48,503 bases of DNA from Clostridia bacterium (GTDB lineage Bacteria; Bacillota; Clostridia; Christensenellales; Pumilibacteraceae). The notes under the pieces were generated by a model. The model worked only from the letters and a program-made list of their open reading frames with translations. It did no database searches and was not told the DNA's origin. The translations under genes and the position numbers were made by a program. The stretch spans positions 1 through 48,503 of the forward strand of contig JAFQMX010000049.1 in the NCBI GenBank assembly GCA_017396125.1. The letters run 5' to 3'. Shown here one piece after another: positions 16,001 through 24,283 of the stretch; the first letter of the stretch is position 1; every line of letters begins with the position of its first letter.

Positions 16001-17298
16001 TTGAGCAATATATCGTGAATAATTCCGTTTTTTATGCGCAGGCACTTCATATCCTGACCGCCGATATCCAAAATAAACTCTACGCCAGGGAGAATTTTGT
16101 TGCTCGCAGTTTGGTGCGCCATGGTTTCGATTTCGCCTGCATCGAGATTGAGTGCGGTTTTTATGAGATTCTCGCCGTAGCCCGTAACAGTAACTCTGCC
16201 TATAAAACTATTCTCGTTAAGCTGAGAATATATTTCCTTTATCGAGGTGATTACGGCGCTAAGTGGATCACCGCTGTTTGATCTGTACCACGAGTAGAGT
16301 AGATTGCCCTCGATATCAATAACCGCAAGCTTGGTTGTGGTTGAGCCTGCATCTATACCGATAAACACGGGACCGTTGTGAGATTTTAGGTCTTTTTTTG
16401 TCACCGAGGTTTTAGCGTGACGCTCACGGAACGAAGCAAGCTCTTTTTCGTCGGCAAAAAGCGATTGAAGTCGCTTTACCTCGGTTATGGTTTTGGAGGA
16501 AAGCTCCTGCAGTTGATTGAGCATATCTTCGCGCTTGAAAACTTTTTCACCCTTAAGTGCCGCGCCAATTGCGTTGAATACTTGAGAGTTGTCAGGAATA
16601 ATGACCTTGTCCGGATTGAGCGTTTCGATAAAACGTTTGCGCAAATTCTTGAAAAAGTGTAGCGGTCCGCCCAAAAAAGCCACGTTGCCTTTTATCGGCT
16701 TGCCACAAGCAAGTCCGGAGATCGTTTGATTTACTACCGATTGCAAAATAGACGCCGCTATATCAGATTTCTTTGCGCCGTCGTTGATGAGCGGTTGAAT
16801 GTCGCTTTTTGCAAAAACACCGCATCTGGATGCAATAGGGTAGATGATGGTAGCGTCCTCGGCAAGTTCGTCAAGTCCGTCTGCGTCGGTATTAAGTAGG
16901 CTTGCCATTTGGTCGATAAACGCGCCCGTACCGCCTGCGCAAGTACCGTTCATACGCTGTTCGGTGCCACCCTCTAGGTAGGTAATTTTGGCATCTTCAC
17001 CGCCCAGCTCGATAGCAACCGAGGTTTCGGGAATAAGCTGCTTGATTGCATAAACCCCCGCAATAACTTCCTGAACGAAAGGAATACCCAGCCATTCCGC
17101 TACCGAAATACCTCCGCTTCCCGTAACCATAAGCGTAAACTCGTCGTACTGATCGACAACGCTTACGAGCGAGTTGTAGATGGTTTTTTTGATGTCCGAA
17201 AAATGCCTAGTGTAGCTTGAATAAATAATTTGATTGTTTTGGTCGAGGACAGCTACCTTTATTGTGGTAGAGCCTACGTCCAAGCCTATTTTGTACAT
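13096..17298 (-). CDS. Giant acyl-CoA dehydratase activase-related protein (two ASKHA domains)
   Basis: This 1,400-residue protein resembles the ATP-dependent activators of 2-hydroxyacyl-CoA dehydratases and benzoyl-CoA reductases (BadF/BcrA/HgdC family). The first ASKHA ATPase domain (about 1-255) has [10 protein letters not shown] and C120-AGGTGAF plus [10 protein letters not shown]. The second (about 308-575) has [10 protein letters not shown] with D316, the C436-x3-C440 segment [10 protein letters not shown], and [10 protein letters not shown]. Both domains keep the cysteines that hold a [4Fe-4S] cluster between two monomers in HgdC, so one chain may form a pseudo-dimer. The remaining ~800 residues contain a DUF2229-like region ([19 protein letters not shown]) and an HgdB/C-like tail with many cysteines ([14 protein letters not shown]). 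No dehydratase subunits are adjacent. Such large proteins are common in Clostridia; the substrate is unknown to me. It has its own promoter at 17396-17425. Confidence 0.88.
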   Translation of the reverse strand: MYKIGLDVGSTTIKVAVLDQNNQIIYSSYTRHFSDIKKTIYNSLVSVVDQYDEFTLMVTGSGGISVAEWLGIPFVQEVIAGVYAIKQLIPETSVAIELGGEDAKITYLEGGTEQRMNGTCAGGTGAFIDQMASLLNTDADGLDELAEDATIIYPIASRCGVFAKSDIQPLINDGAKKSDIAASILQSVVNQTISGLACGKPIKGNVAFLGGPLHFFKNLRKRFIETLNPDKVIIPDNSQVFNAIGAALKGEKVFKREDMLNQLQELSSKTITEVKRLQSLFADEKELASFRERHAKTSVTKKDLKSHNGPVFIGIDAGSTTTKLAVIDIEGNLLYSWYRSNSGDPLSAVITSIKEIYSQLNENSFIGRVTVTGYGENLIKTALNLDAGEIETMAHQTASNKILPGVEFILDIGGQDMKCLRIKNGIIHDILLNEACSSGCGSFIETFASALNMTASEFAVAGTKATAPVDLGSRCTVFMNSRVKQAQKEGASVSDISAGLAYSVVKNALFKVIKLRDAADMGQKVIVQGGTFLNDSVLRAFELVAGREVVRPDIAGLMGAYGCALLSSYKYNGGKSSIKTLAELNNFESKKTSQRYGKCGNNCLLTISEFSDGRKYITGNRCERGGIESNMVAQKEPNLFREKYKRLFSYYKPLEKDKAKRGEVGIPRVLNIYENYPFWFTFFTKLGYKVVLSPRSTREIYSLGIDTMPSESVCYPAKIAHGHITSLVKSGIKFIFYPCIPFEMKEDENADNHYNCPVVSTYPEVIRNNMNEVFGSDVVFKAPFLPLRSPKRMLKRLIEEFPDIPPREIKQATAEAYKELAIFKDDIHKLGEQTVDYLKKSGKKGIVLAGRPYHLDPEINHGIPEMINDYGFAVLTEDSISHLKKVSRPIRVVDQWMYHSRLYSAAEFVRGCENLELIQLNSFGCGLDAVTTDQVQELMEAADKLYTVLKIDEVNNLGAARIRIRSLIAVLEERENKNIHLKTPLAPQQRVLFTKEMKANYTIIAPQISPIHLSILESAFRRYGYNCEVLPDSSTVMEVGLKYVNNDACYPTILTVGQLLDALNSGKYDVNRTAILLTQTGGGCRATNYIALLRKALKQNNMGQVPVISFNFVGMEKNPGFSLTLPLMNDIIHSMVYGDLFMRCVYRVRPYEINKGETNALYQKWNEIVKQDIFDGHKNFKKNVVQIVKEFDAIPVSNEVKPRVGIVGEILVKFHPGANNYAIDLIEREGGEAVVPDMLDFFMYGFYNDTIRLNLLDGKRGKKMFSDIAIRFAENIKKPMYQALKGTKFGAPTHIKKMAEEASKVVSLGNIAGEGWFLTAEMLELMNSGVNNIICVQPFACLPNHVTGKGVMKALKAHNPQANIVAVDYDPGASEVNQVNRIKLMMSVAFSNLEESKNKN

Positions 17299-17395
17299 GA
17301 TGCAAATTACCTTTTTTTAAAATAGAAAAACAAAAGTTTTTGATTGTGCTTTACTAACAAAAATCATTTTATAATATATAAACAAACGCTTATTA

Positions 17396-17425
17396 ATTAT
17401 ATATTAACTTGTCGAAAAATGTCAA
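17396..17425 (-). promoter_or_regulatory. Sigma-A promoter for the activase gene
   Basis: Minus strand: TTGACA (17425 to 17420), an 18-base spacer, TATAAT (17401 to 17396). It predicts a ~90-base leader ahead of the ATG at 17298. Confidence 0.75.
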
Positions 17426-17563
17426 ATTTTTTGTTGTGCTAATGAAAAAGTGAAAGATAATTTTACAATTACATTCAAAAAAGCACTAAAAACTTAAAAA
17501 AAGTACAACCATATTTTTTAATCTTTTGCAAGTAAAATGTGTTGTAAAACACTTTTGTTTTTC

Positions 17564-17593
17564 TTGACAAAAAAACAAAAAAAATGCTACAAT
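17564..17593 (+). promoter_or_regulatory. Sigma-A promoter for purF
   Basis: TTGACA (17564-17569), an 18-base spacer, TACAAT (17588-17593). AAGGAG at 17641-17646 precedes ATG 17652. The ~50-base leader is too short for a purine riboswitch. Confidence 0.8.
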
Positions 17594-17651
17594 TAAAAAG
17601 ATAAAGTTTTATTTCAGCGATTAAATTTTGAAGTAAAAACAAGGAGCAATT

Positions 17652-19040
17652 ATGAGTAAAATCAAGGAGGAATGTGGCGTTTTTGGTATTATCGACGATA
17701 AGCCAATCAACGCCGTAGGTCATACAGTCAATGCGTTGCTTGCCCTACAGCACAGAGGTCAGGAAAGCGCCGGTATTGTTACTTTTTTTGGTGATAACGT
17801 ATTTACAAAAAAAGATTTGGGTATGGTAAACGATGTTTTCGATCAGAAATATATCGATTCCTTTCCTAATTCCTACGTTACCGTGGGACACGTTAGATAT
17901 TCCACCAACGGTACGAGAGATATAGAAAGCGCACAGCCAATCACTGTAACTCATAAAGAAGCATCATTTGCCCTCGCCCATAACGGAGCACTTACCAACG
18001 CTGAAGAATTAAGAAAGCGTATTACTATGGACGGAGGCATTTTTTATACCACTACGGATTCCGAGGTTATCAACGACCTAATAATCAAGCAAATGCGTCA
18101 AACCAAGGACTTTGAGCAGGCGGTGTTCAATTGTATGGACATACTAGAGGGTGCTTATTCGATAGTTATTGCGACGGGTAATCACTTGTACGCTCTTCGC
18201 GACAAAAACGGATTCAGACCGCTTTGTATGGGTAAGCTCGGCACGGCAACGGTGTTTGCGTCCGAAAGCTGCGCGTTTGATGCTATTGGCGCGGAATTTA
18301 TCAGAGATATCAAGCCTGGTGAGCTCGTCAAAGTTGACCAAAAAGGAAACGTTACTGTAAGACAAAAGGACGTTTCAGATCGCAAGCGCGGACTCTGTGT
18401 GTTTGAATTCGTATATTTTGCGCGTCCTGACAGCGTAATAGAAGGAATCAGCGTTCACGAGGCACGTATGAAGATGGGTGAATATCTTTATCAACAGCAA
18501 CCTATCGAGGCAGATATGGTGTGCGGTGTTCCTGATAGCGGAATATCTGCGGCATACGGATATGCCAAGGCTTCGGGAATTCCGTACGGCTCGGCATTTA
18601 TAAAGAACAGATATGTAGGTAGAAGCTTTATTCTTCCTACTCAGATCAAGAGAGAAAAGGCAGTTAGCGTAAAGCTTAATCCGCTTCGTTCGGCAGTAAA
18701 GGGTAAGCGTATAATTCTTATCGACGACTCCATCGTTAGAGGAACTACCAGCGCAAAAATTATTCGTTCGCTTCGAGAGGCGGGAGCAAAGGAAATTCAC
18801 TTCTGCATCTCGTCGCCTCCGTTCAAATTCCCTTGCTACTTTGGAACTGACGTGGATAGCAGAGAAAATTTGATTGCAAACAAGATGGATATTGAGGGAA
18901 TACGAAAGACCATTGGCGCAGACTCGCTGGTGTTCTTGTCGTACGAAAACGTTATGAAGATAAAGTTCGGTCAGGACGTATCTTTCTGCGGAGGATGCTT
19001 CGACGGAAATTATCCTATCGATATTACTGAACCAAAATAA
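17652..19040 (+). CDS. purF: Amidophosphoribosyltransferase
   Basis: This 462-residue enzyme transfers ammonia from glutamine to PRPP, the first step of purine synthesis. A 7-residue propeptide (MSKIKEE) precedes the N-terminal nucleophile C8 of the Ntn glutaminase domain (CGVFGI, then LQHRGQESAG). The phosphoribosyltransferase domain has the PRPP loop ILIDDSIVRGTTS. Cysteines for the Bacillus-type [4Fe-4S] cluster are present (SSPPFKFPCYFG and CGGCFDGNYP). Unlike CarA and the CTP synthase paralogue in this window, its glutaminase site looks intact. It is separated from the purine operon genes and followed by carA after a 141-base gap with tandem repeats, so it may be transcribed with carA. 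Confidence 0.97.
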   Translation: MSKIKEECGVFGIIDDKPINAVGHTVNALLALQHRGQESAGIVTFFGDNVFTKKDLGMVNDVFDQKYIDSFPNSYVTVGHVRYSTNGTRDIESAQPITVTHKEASFALAHNGALTNAEELRKRITMDGGIFYTTTDSEVINDLIIKQMRQTKDFEQAVFNCMDILEGAYSIVIATGNHLYALRDKNGFRPLCMGKLGTATVFASESCAFDAIGAEFIRDIKPGELVKVDQKGNVTVRQKDVSDRKRGLCVFEFVYFARPDSVIEGISVHEARMKMGEYLYQQQPIEADMVCGVPDSGISAAYGYAKASGIPYGSAFIKNRYVGRSFILPTQIKREKAVSVKLNPLRSAVKGKRIILIDDSIVRGTTSAKIIRSLREAGAKEIHFCISSPPFKFPCYFGTDVDSRENLIANKMDIEGIRKTIGADSLVFLSYENVMKIKFGQDVSFCGGCFDGNYPIDITEPK

Positions 19041-19063
19041 AGCATACGTATAGAGAAATTTTT

Positions 19064-19124
19064 GACACACTGCATTGATACAAGGCAGACACACTGCATT
19101 GATACAAGGCAGACACACTGCATT
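19064..19124 (+). repeat. 24-bp tandem repeat, 2.5 copies, upstream of carA
   Basis: The unit GACACACTGCATTGATACAA plus GGCA occurs at 19064-19087 and 19088-19111, followed by a half copy at 19112-19124. The copies are identical, which suggests recent slippage or conserved operator sites. Each unit contains TGCATT, the half-site of the palindrome that follows at 19119-19135. Confidence 0.9.
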
Positions 19125-19135
19125 TTGTAAATGCA
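19119..19135 (+). promoter_or_regulatory. Palindrome in the carA leader region
   Basis: TGCATTT (19119-19125), spacer TGT, AAATGCA (19129-19135): a perfect 7-bp inverted repeat about 47 bases before ATG 19182. It is a candidate operator or small hairpin, and its half-site recurs in the tandem repeats just upstream. No convincing -35/-10 pair was found here, so carA may depend on the purF promoter. Confidence 0.5.
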
Positions 19136-19181
19136 TGTACTAGTTGATAAATTGTAGACAAACGATATGGAAGGAGAGAAA

Positions 19182-20243
19182 ATGAAGTATTTAATTCTTG
19201 CCGATGGCACGATTTTTCAAGGAAGGGGCATTGGTGCCCAAGGTGACGCTATTGGAGAAGTAGTATTTTCTACCTCGATGGTAGGGTATATGGAAACTCT
19301 TACCGATCCCGGTTATTACGGACAGTTGGTTGCGCAAACCTTTCCGCTGATAGGTAATTACGGAAAAATCGAGGCGGACGTAGAGAGCAACAAATGTTAT
19401 CTTGCGGGTTACATAGTAAGAGAGCTATGCGATGAGGGAAGCAATTTCCGTAAAGAGGGCGAGCTTAACGATTTTCTCATTAGTCACAACATATCGGGAA
19501 TTTGTGATATCGACACCAGACAGCTTACGAGAAAGATCCGTGACAACGGGGTAATGAACGCGATGATTACCGACAATCTCAAGCGCTTGGACGAAAAACT
19601 AAACCGCATCCGCAACCACAAAATTCAGCAGGCGGTGATTTCTTCTACCGTAGAAAAACCTGCCGTGGTCGGCGAGGGGAATTTGACCGTTGCCCTGTGG
19701 GATTTCGGTGCAAAAAACAGTTTGGTAAACGCATTTACGGCTAGAGGTGCAAAGGTTATCAGAATTCCAAGTTTTGCTTCCGCTGAAGAAATTTTGGCGT
19801 ACAAGCCTGACGGAATAGTTTTGTCCGACGGTGGCGGAGATCCTGCCGAAAATACTTCTATAATAAATCAACTCAAAAAGCTCAACGAGAGCAAAATTCC
19901 TACCTTTGCGGTGGGACTCGGACATCAGCTTATGGCAATAGCGATGGGCGGAAAGACGAGAAAGTTAAAATATGGTCACAGGGGCGCGAATCAGCCTGTC
20001 AAGGACAGCGTTACGGGCAGAACTTACATAACCACCCAAAACCACGGGTATTCGGTTGTGCCAAAATCTATTCCGGAAGAAATTGGATTCGTGCGTATGA
20101 CCAACGCCAACGACAAGACGGTGGAGGGAATCGAATACAAGACCATGCCTGCGATTACCGTGCAATTTCAGCCTGGCGGCGGTTCGACCAATACCGAATT
20201 CCTTTTTGACAGCTTTATCGATATGATGAGAGGTGACAAATAA
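19182..20243 (+). CDS. carA: Carbamoyl-phosphate synthase small subunit with degenerate glutaminase site
   Basis: This 353-residue subunit normally hydrolyses glutamine and passes ammonia to CarB. The N-terminal CPSase domain is canonical (GEVVFSTSMVGYMETLTDP). The C-terminal amidotransferase domain keeps the fold signature (VALWDFGAKNS, YGHRGANQPVKD, ITTQNHGYSV) but has lost the catalytic triad. The nucleophile Cys is Gly245 (AVGLGHQ for the usual GICLGHQ), the His is Gln330 and the Glu is Gly332 (QFQPGG for QFHPEA). The oxyanion segment SNGPGDP reads SDGGGDP. It should not hydrolyse glutamine, like the glutaminase-dead domain of mammalian CPS I. Start 19182 follows AAGGAG (19171-19176); ATG 19167 is less likely. 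Its TAA overlaps the carB ATG (TAATG). Confidence 0.93.
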   Translation: MKYLILADGTIFQGRGIGAQGDAIGEVVFSTSMVGYMETLTDPGYYGQLVAQTFPLIGNYGKIEADVESNKCYLAGYIVRELCDEGSNFRKEGELNDFLISHNISGICDIDTRQLTRKIRDNGVMNAMITDNLKRLDEKLNRIRNHKIQQAVISSTVEKPAVVGEGNLTVALWDFGAKNSLVNAFTARGAKVIRIPSFASAEEILAYKPDGIVLSDGGGDPAENTSIINQLKKLNESKIPTFAVGLGHQLMAIAMGGKTRKLKYGHRGANQPVKDSVTGRTYITTQNHGYSVVPKSIPEEIGFVRMTNANDKTVEGIEYKTMPAITVQFQPGGGSTNTEFLFDSFIDMMRGDK

Positions 20244-23200
20244 TGCCTAAGAATAAAGATATTAAAAAAGTATTGGTAATCGGTTCGGGACCTATAACCA
20301 TAGGTCAGGCTGCAGAGTTCGACTATGCAGGTACTCAGGCTTGCCGTACTCTCAAAAACGAAAAGGTAGAGGTCGTTTTGGTTAACTCCAACCCTGCTAC
20401 CATAATGACCGACAAGGCTATGGCGGATCAAATTTATATCGAACCGCTAACGATACAAACTTTGGAAAGAATAATTTTGCTCGAAAAGCCCGACAGCATA
20501 CTTCCGGGCTTGGGCGGCCAGACCGGTCTTACACTTTCGATGCAACTTGCAAAGAGCGGATTTTTGGATAAACACAACGTTAAGCTTCTCGGTATGAAGG
20601 TTGATACCATTGACAAGGCAGAGGATAGACAGTTGTTTAAGGACACTATGCTTTCCATCAACCAGCCTTGCGTGCCTTCAAAAGTCGTTAACGATACCGA
20701 AAGCGCGTTGGAATTTGCGGCAAGCATCGGTTATCCTGTTATCGTTCGTCCCGCGTTTACGTTGGGCGGAGCAGGTGGTGGTATAGCAGAGGACGAGGCA
20801 AAGCTCAGAGAGATTGCAGACGGCGGTCTTGCGCTTTCGCCTATCCACCAAATTCTTATCGAAAAGAGCATTTACGGTTGGAAGGAAATCGAGTTTGAGG
20901 TAATGCGTGACTGCGCAGGCAACGCTATTACCATATGTAGTATGGAGAACATGGACCCTGTCGGTATTCACACCGGTGACAGTATCGTAGTTGCTCCTGC
21001 CGTAACCCTTTCCAACAAAGAATATTCTATGCTCCGTGACGCAGCGCTCAAAATCATCACCGCGCTGGGAATCGAGGGCGGTTGTAACTGTCAGTTCGCA
21101 CTCAAGCCTGACAGCTTTGAGTATGCCGTAATCGAGGTTAACCCTAGAGTATCCCGTTCTTCGGCACTCGCATCCAAGGCTACCGGCTATCCTATCGCAA
21201 AAGTTACCACTTTGGTTGCGCTCGGCTATACTTTGGATGAGATCCCTAACGCCGTTACGGGCAAAACTTGCGCAGCGTTCGAGCCTACTGTTGACTATTG
21301 TGTGCTCAAGCTCCCTAAGTGGCCGTTTGATAAATTCGTTTACGCAAAGCGTGCGCTTGGTACTCAGATGAAGGCAACGGGCGAGGTTATGTCCATTGCC
21401 GTTAACTTTGAGGCAGCGCTCATGAAGGCTGTAAGAGGTGCAGAGAATTTGTATACTCTCTCTAACCCACAAATTTCGGGATGGTCTAATGAAGAGATCG
21501 TCAATAATTTGATGCCTGCAACAGACTTCCGTTTGTTCGTTCTTTACGAAGCAATAAAACGTGGACTCAAGACTATAGAAGAGATTTACGATATCACGAA
21601 AATCGATCCGTGGTTCCTCAACAAAGTTAAGAATCTTTGCGATTATGAAAAGAGCATCCAAGGCGTTGTGCTTACTGACGAGCAGTATATGACCGGTAAA
21701 AAATTGGGATATACTGATGGTGCGTTGGAAAAATTAAGCGGAAACAAACTCAATAAACACGTAAATGCTGTTTATAAAATGGTAGATACTTGTGGCGCGG
21801 AATTTAATGCAGAAACTCCGTACTTCTATTCTACGTACGATTCCTTCAACGAAGCGATCGCTTTCAAAGAGGAACATAAGAGCAAGAAACGTAGAGTAAT
21901 AGTATTTGGTTCTGGTCCTATCCGTATCGGTCAAGGTATAGAATTTGACTATGCGTCCGTTCATTGCGTATGGGCGCTCAAGGAACTTGGCTACGAGGTT
22001 ATTATTGTAAACAACAACCCTGAAACCGTAAGTACCGACTTTGACACCGCGGACAGACTTTATTTTGAACCACTCACTCCAGAGGACGTAGACAATATTA
22101 TTGCTACCGAAAAGCCTTACGGCGTAGTAGTTGCGTTTGGTGGACAAACAGCAATTAAGCTTACTAAGCATCTCAGCGAGACCGGCGTAAGAATTTTGGG
22201 AACTCCTGCCGACAGCATTGACGCGGCAGAGGACAGAGAAAGATTCGACGCATTGCTCGAATACCACGGCATAGCTAGACCAAAGGGAACTACAGTTAAG
22301 ACCGTAGAAGAAGCGCTCAAGGCGGGTAGAGAACTTGGATATCCGGTTCTTATGCGTCCGTCCTACGTTCTTGGCGGACAAAATATGATTATAGCGTTCT
22401 CTGACGATGATATTAGAGAATATATGGACATTATTCTTTCGCACAATGCCGACAACACCATACTCATTGACAAGTACATGATGGGTACGGAGATAGAAGT
22501 TGACGCTATTTGCGACGGCGAAGATATTCTTATTCCGGGAATAATGGAGCATATCGAGAGAGCGGGAATTCACAGCGGTGACAGTATCGCCGTATATCCT
22601 GCATACAATCTCAACGATGCAATTATAGAAAAAATTATAGACTATACCCGCAAGCTTGCGGTATCCCTCAATACCAAGGGACTCGTAAATATTCAGTATA
22701 TAGTTGTAGATAATAAAATTTACGTTATCGAAGTTAACCCACGTTCCAGCCGAACCATACCGTATATTTCCAAAGTTACTGGAGTGCCTATGATTCATTT
22801 GGCTACCGAGTGTATGTTGGGCAAAAAACTCAACAAACTTGGTTATGGTACCGGACTCTATAAGCGTGCACCTTATACTGCAGTAAAAGTTCCAATTTTT
22901 AGCTTCGAAAAGCTTACAGACCTCGACACTCACCTTGGACCTGAAATGAAATCCACCGGTGAAGTTTTGGGTATTGGCAAGACCCTTGACGAGGCACTAT
23001 ATAAGGGACTCGTTGCAGCTGGCTATAAGATGAACAAAGAGGGCGGAGTTCTTATTTCGGTGCGAAATGCTGACAAGCCCGAAATTGCAGGCGTTGCAAA
23101 GCAGTACAGCGAACTTGGCTTTGAAATTTATGCTACTCACGGTACTGCCGAGGTAATTGAGCGTAGCGGTATAAAGGTTAATCGTATTAGTAAAATATGT

Positions 23201-24283
23201 GATAATATCAAAGAAAATACGTTTACACTTTTGGAAAGCGGAAAGATTCAGCTTATGATTTCTACTTCTACAAAAGGTAGAATTCCAACCCAGGACGACG
23301 TAAAACTTAGAAGAAAGGCTGTTACGCTATCTATTCCATGTCTTACTTCTATTGATACGGCTAACGCGCTTGCAACCGCACTCAGATCAAGATACAGTCA
23401 GGCAAATACCGAGCTCGTGGACATCAATCACATGCGTTCCGAGCGTCAAAAACTTAATTTTATAAAAATGCACGGCTGTGGCAACGATTACATCTATATC
23501 GACTGCCTCAATAAGCCTATCAATAATATGGAATCTATCGCCGTAAACCTTTCCGAAAGACATACCGGAGTAGGTGGTGACGGCGTGGTATTCATTTGTC
23601 CTTCGTCCGTAGCGGATGCCAAGATGAGAATGTTCAACGCTGACGGAAGCGAAGGCAAGATGTGCGGAAACGCTATCCGTTGTGTAGGAAAATATTTGTA
23701 CGACAACGGCAAGGTTAACGAAAAAAACATTAAGATTGAAACGGTTAGCGGAGTAAAGGATCTTACTCTTTACGTTCGTGCCGGTCAAGTTAATTCCGCA
23801 ACCGTGGACATGGGCGAGCCTGATTTCAATCCTGGCGCACTTCCTGCTATCGTGAGAATTGTCGATATGGTGGATTATCCGATAAAAGTGGAAGACAGAG
23901 AATTCTTTGCGACTTGTCTATCGCTTGGCAATCCTCATTGCGTTATTTTCGTCAACGATGTCAATGCTTTGGACGTAGAAAAGTACGGTAGAGCAATCGA
24001 AACTATGAATATTTTCCCTGAAAAAATAAACGTAGAATTTGTACAGGTAATCGACCCTACTCATCTCAAGATGAGAGTTTGGGAGCGTGGCTCTGGCGAG
24101 ACTTATGCTTGTGGAAGCGGAGCTAGCGCCAGCGTTGTTGCAGCAGTTAGAAAGGGAATTTGCTCAAGGGATACCGACGTTGCAGTAAAACTCAAAGGCG
24201 GTGAACTCGTAGTTAGATACGGTGACAGAGTAACGCTTACCGGCGACGCTGTAGAAGTATTCAAAGGAGTGGTAAGACTATGA
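20243..24283 (+). CDS. carB-dapF: Carbamoyl-phosphate synthase large subunit fused to diaminopimelate epimerase
   Basis: This is a single 1,346-residue reading frame. Residues 1 to ~1060 are a complete CarB: two ATP-grasp halves (VLVIGSGPITIGQAAEFDYA and VIVFGSGPIRIGQGIEFDYA) and an MGS-like regulatory domain ending TELVDINHMRSERQK. With no stop, residues ~1070-1346 are a complete DapF: MHGCGNDYIYID, catalytic C1141 in MCGNAIRC and C1290 in YACGSGAS, GNPHCVIF and CLSLGNP. CarB makes carbamoyl phosphate for pyrimidines and arginine; DapF converts LL-DAP to meso-DAP for lysine and peptidoglycan. Both look catalytically intact. An internal ATG at 23432 has only a weak ribosome-binding site. The 5' end overlaps carA by 1 base and the 3' end overlaps pyrG by 4, so all are translationally coupled. 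Confidence 0.95.
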   Translation: MPKNKDIKKVLVIGSGPITIGQAAEFDYAGTQACRTLKNEKVEVVLVNSNPATIMTDKAMADQIYIEPLTIQTLERIILLEKPDSILPGLGGQTGLTLSMQLAKSGFLDKHNVKLLGMKVDTIDKAEDRQLFKDTMLSINQPCVPSKVVNDTESALEFAASIGYPVIVRPAFTLGGAGGGIAEDEAKLREIADGGLALSPIHQILIEKSIYGWKEIEFEVMRDCAGNAITICSMENMDPVGIHTGDSIVVAPAVTLSNKEYSMLRDAALKIITALGIEGGCNCQFALKPDSFEYAVIEVNPRVSRSSALASKATGYPIAKVTTLVALGYTLDEIPNAVTGKTCAAFEPTVDYCVLKLPKWPFDKFVYAKRALGTQMKATGEVMSIAVNFEAALMKAVRGAENLYTLSNPQISGWSNEEIVNNLMPATDFRLFVLYEAIKRGLKTIEEIYDITKIDPWFLNKVKNLCDYEKSIQGVVLTDEQYMTGKKLGYTDGALEKLSGNKLNKHVNAVYKMVDTCGAEFNAETPYFYSTYDSFNEAIAFKEEHKSKKRRVIVFGSGPIRIGQGIEFDYASVHCVWALKELGYEVIIVNNNPETVSTDFDTADRLYFEPLTPEDVDNIIATEKPYGVVVAFGGQTAIKLTKHLSETGVRILGTPADSIDAAEDRERFDALLEYHGIARPKGTTVKTVEEALKAGRELGYPVLMRPSYVLGGQNMIIAFSDDDIREYMDIILSHNADNTILIDKYMMGTEIEVDAICDGEDILIPGIMEHIERAGIHSGDSIAVYPAYNLNDAIIEKIIDYTRKLAVSLNTKGLVNIQYIVVDNKIYVIEVNPRSSRTIPYISKVTGVPMIHLATECMLGKKLNKLGYGTGLYKRAPYTAVKVPIFSFEKLTDLDTHLGPEMKSTGEVLGIGKTLDEALYKGLVAAGYKMNKEGGVLISVRNADKPEIAGVAKQYSELGFEIYATHGTAEVIERSGIKVNRISKICDNIKENTFTLLESGKIQLMISTSTKGRIPTQDDVKLRRKAVTLSIPCLTSIDTANALATALRSRYSQANTELVDINHMRSERQKLNFIKMHGCGNDYIYIDCLNKPINNMESIAVNLSERHTGVGGDGVVFICPSSVADAKMRMFNADGSEGKMCGNAIRCVGKYLYDNGKVNEKNIKIETVSGVKDLTLYVRAGQVNSATVDMGEPDFNPGALPAIVRIVDMVDYPIKVEDREFFATCLSLGNPHCVIFVNDVNALDVEKYGRAIETMNIFPEKINVEFVQVIDPTHLKMRVWERGSGETYACGSGASASVVAAVRKGICSRDTDVAVKLKGGELVVRYGDRVTLTGDAVEVFKGVVRL

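Larger units (their letters stand above)
17299..17651. other. Divergent intergenic region between the activase gene and purF
   Basis: These 353 AT-rich bases hold one promoter for each direction (17396-17425 minus, 17564-17593 plus). No gene, riboswitch core or operator with a clear palindrome was recognised in the ~140 bases between the two promoters. Confidence 0.6.

Noticed and set aside
19064..19124. Short CRISPR array
   Set aside because: The 24-base units are directly adjacent with no spacers between them, and no cas gene is present.
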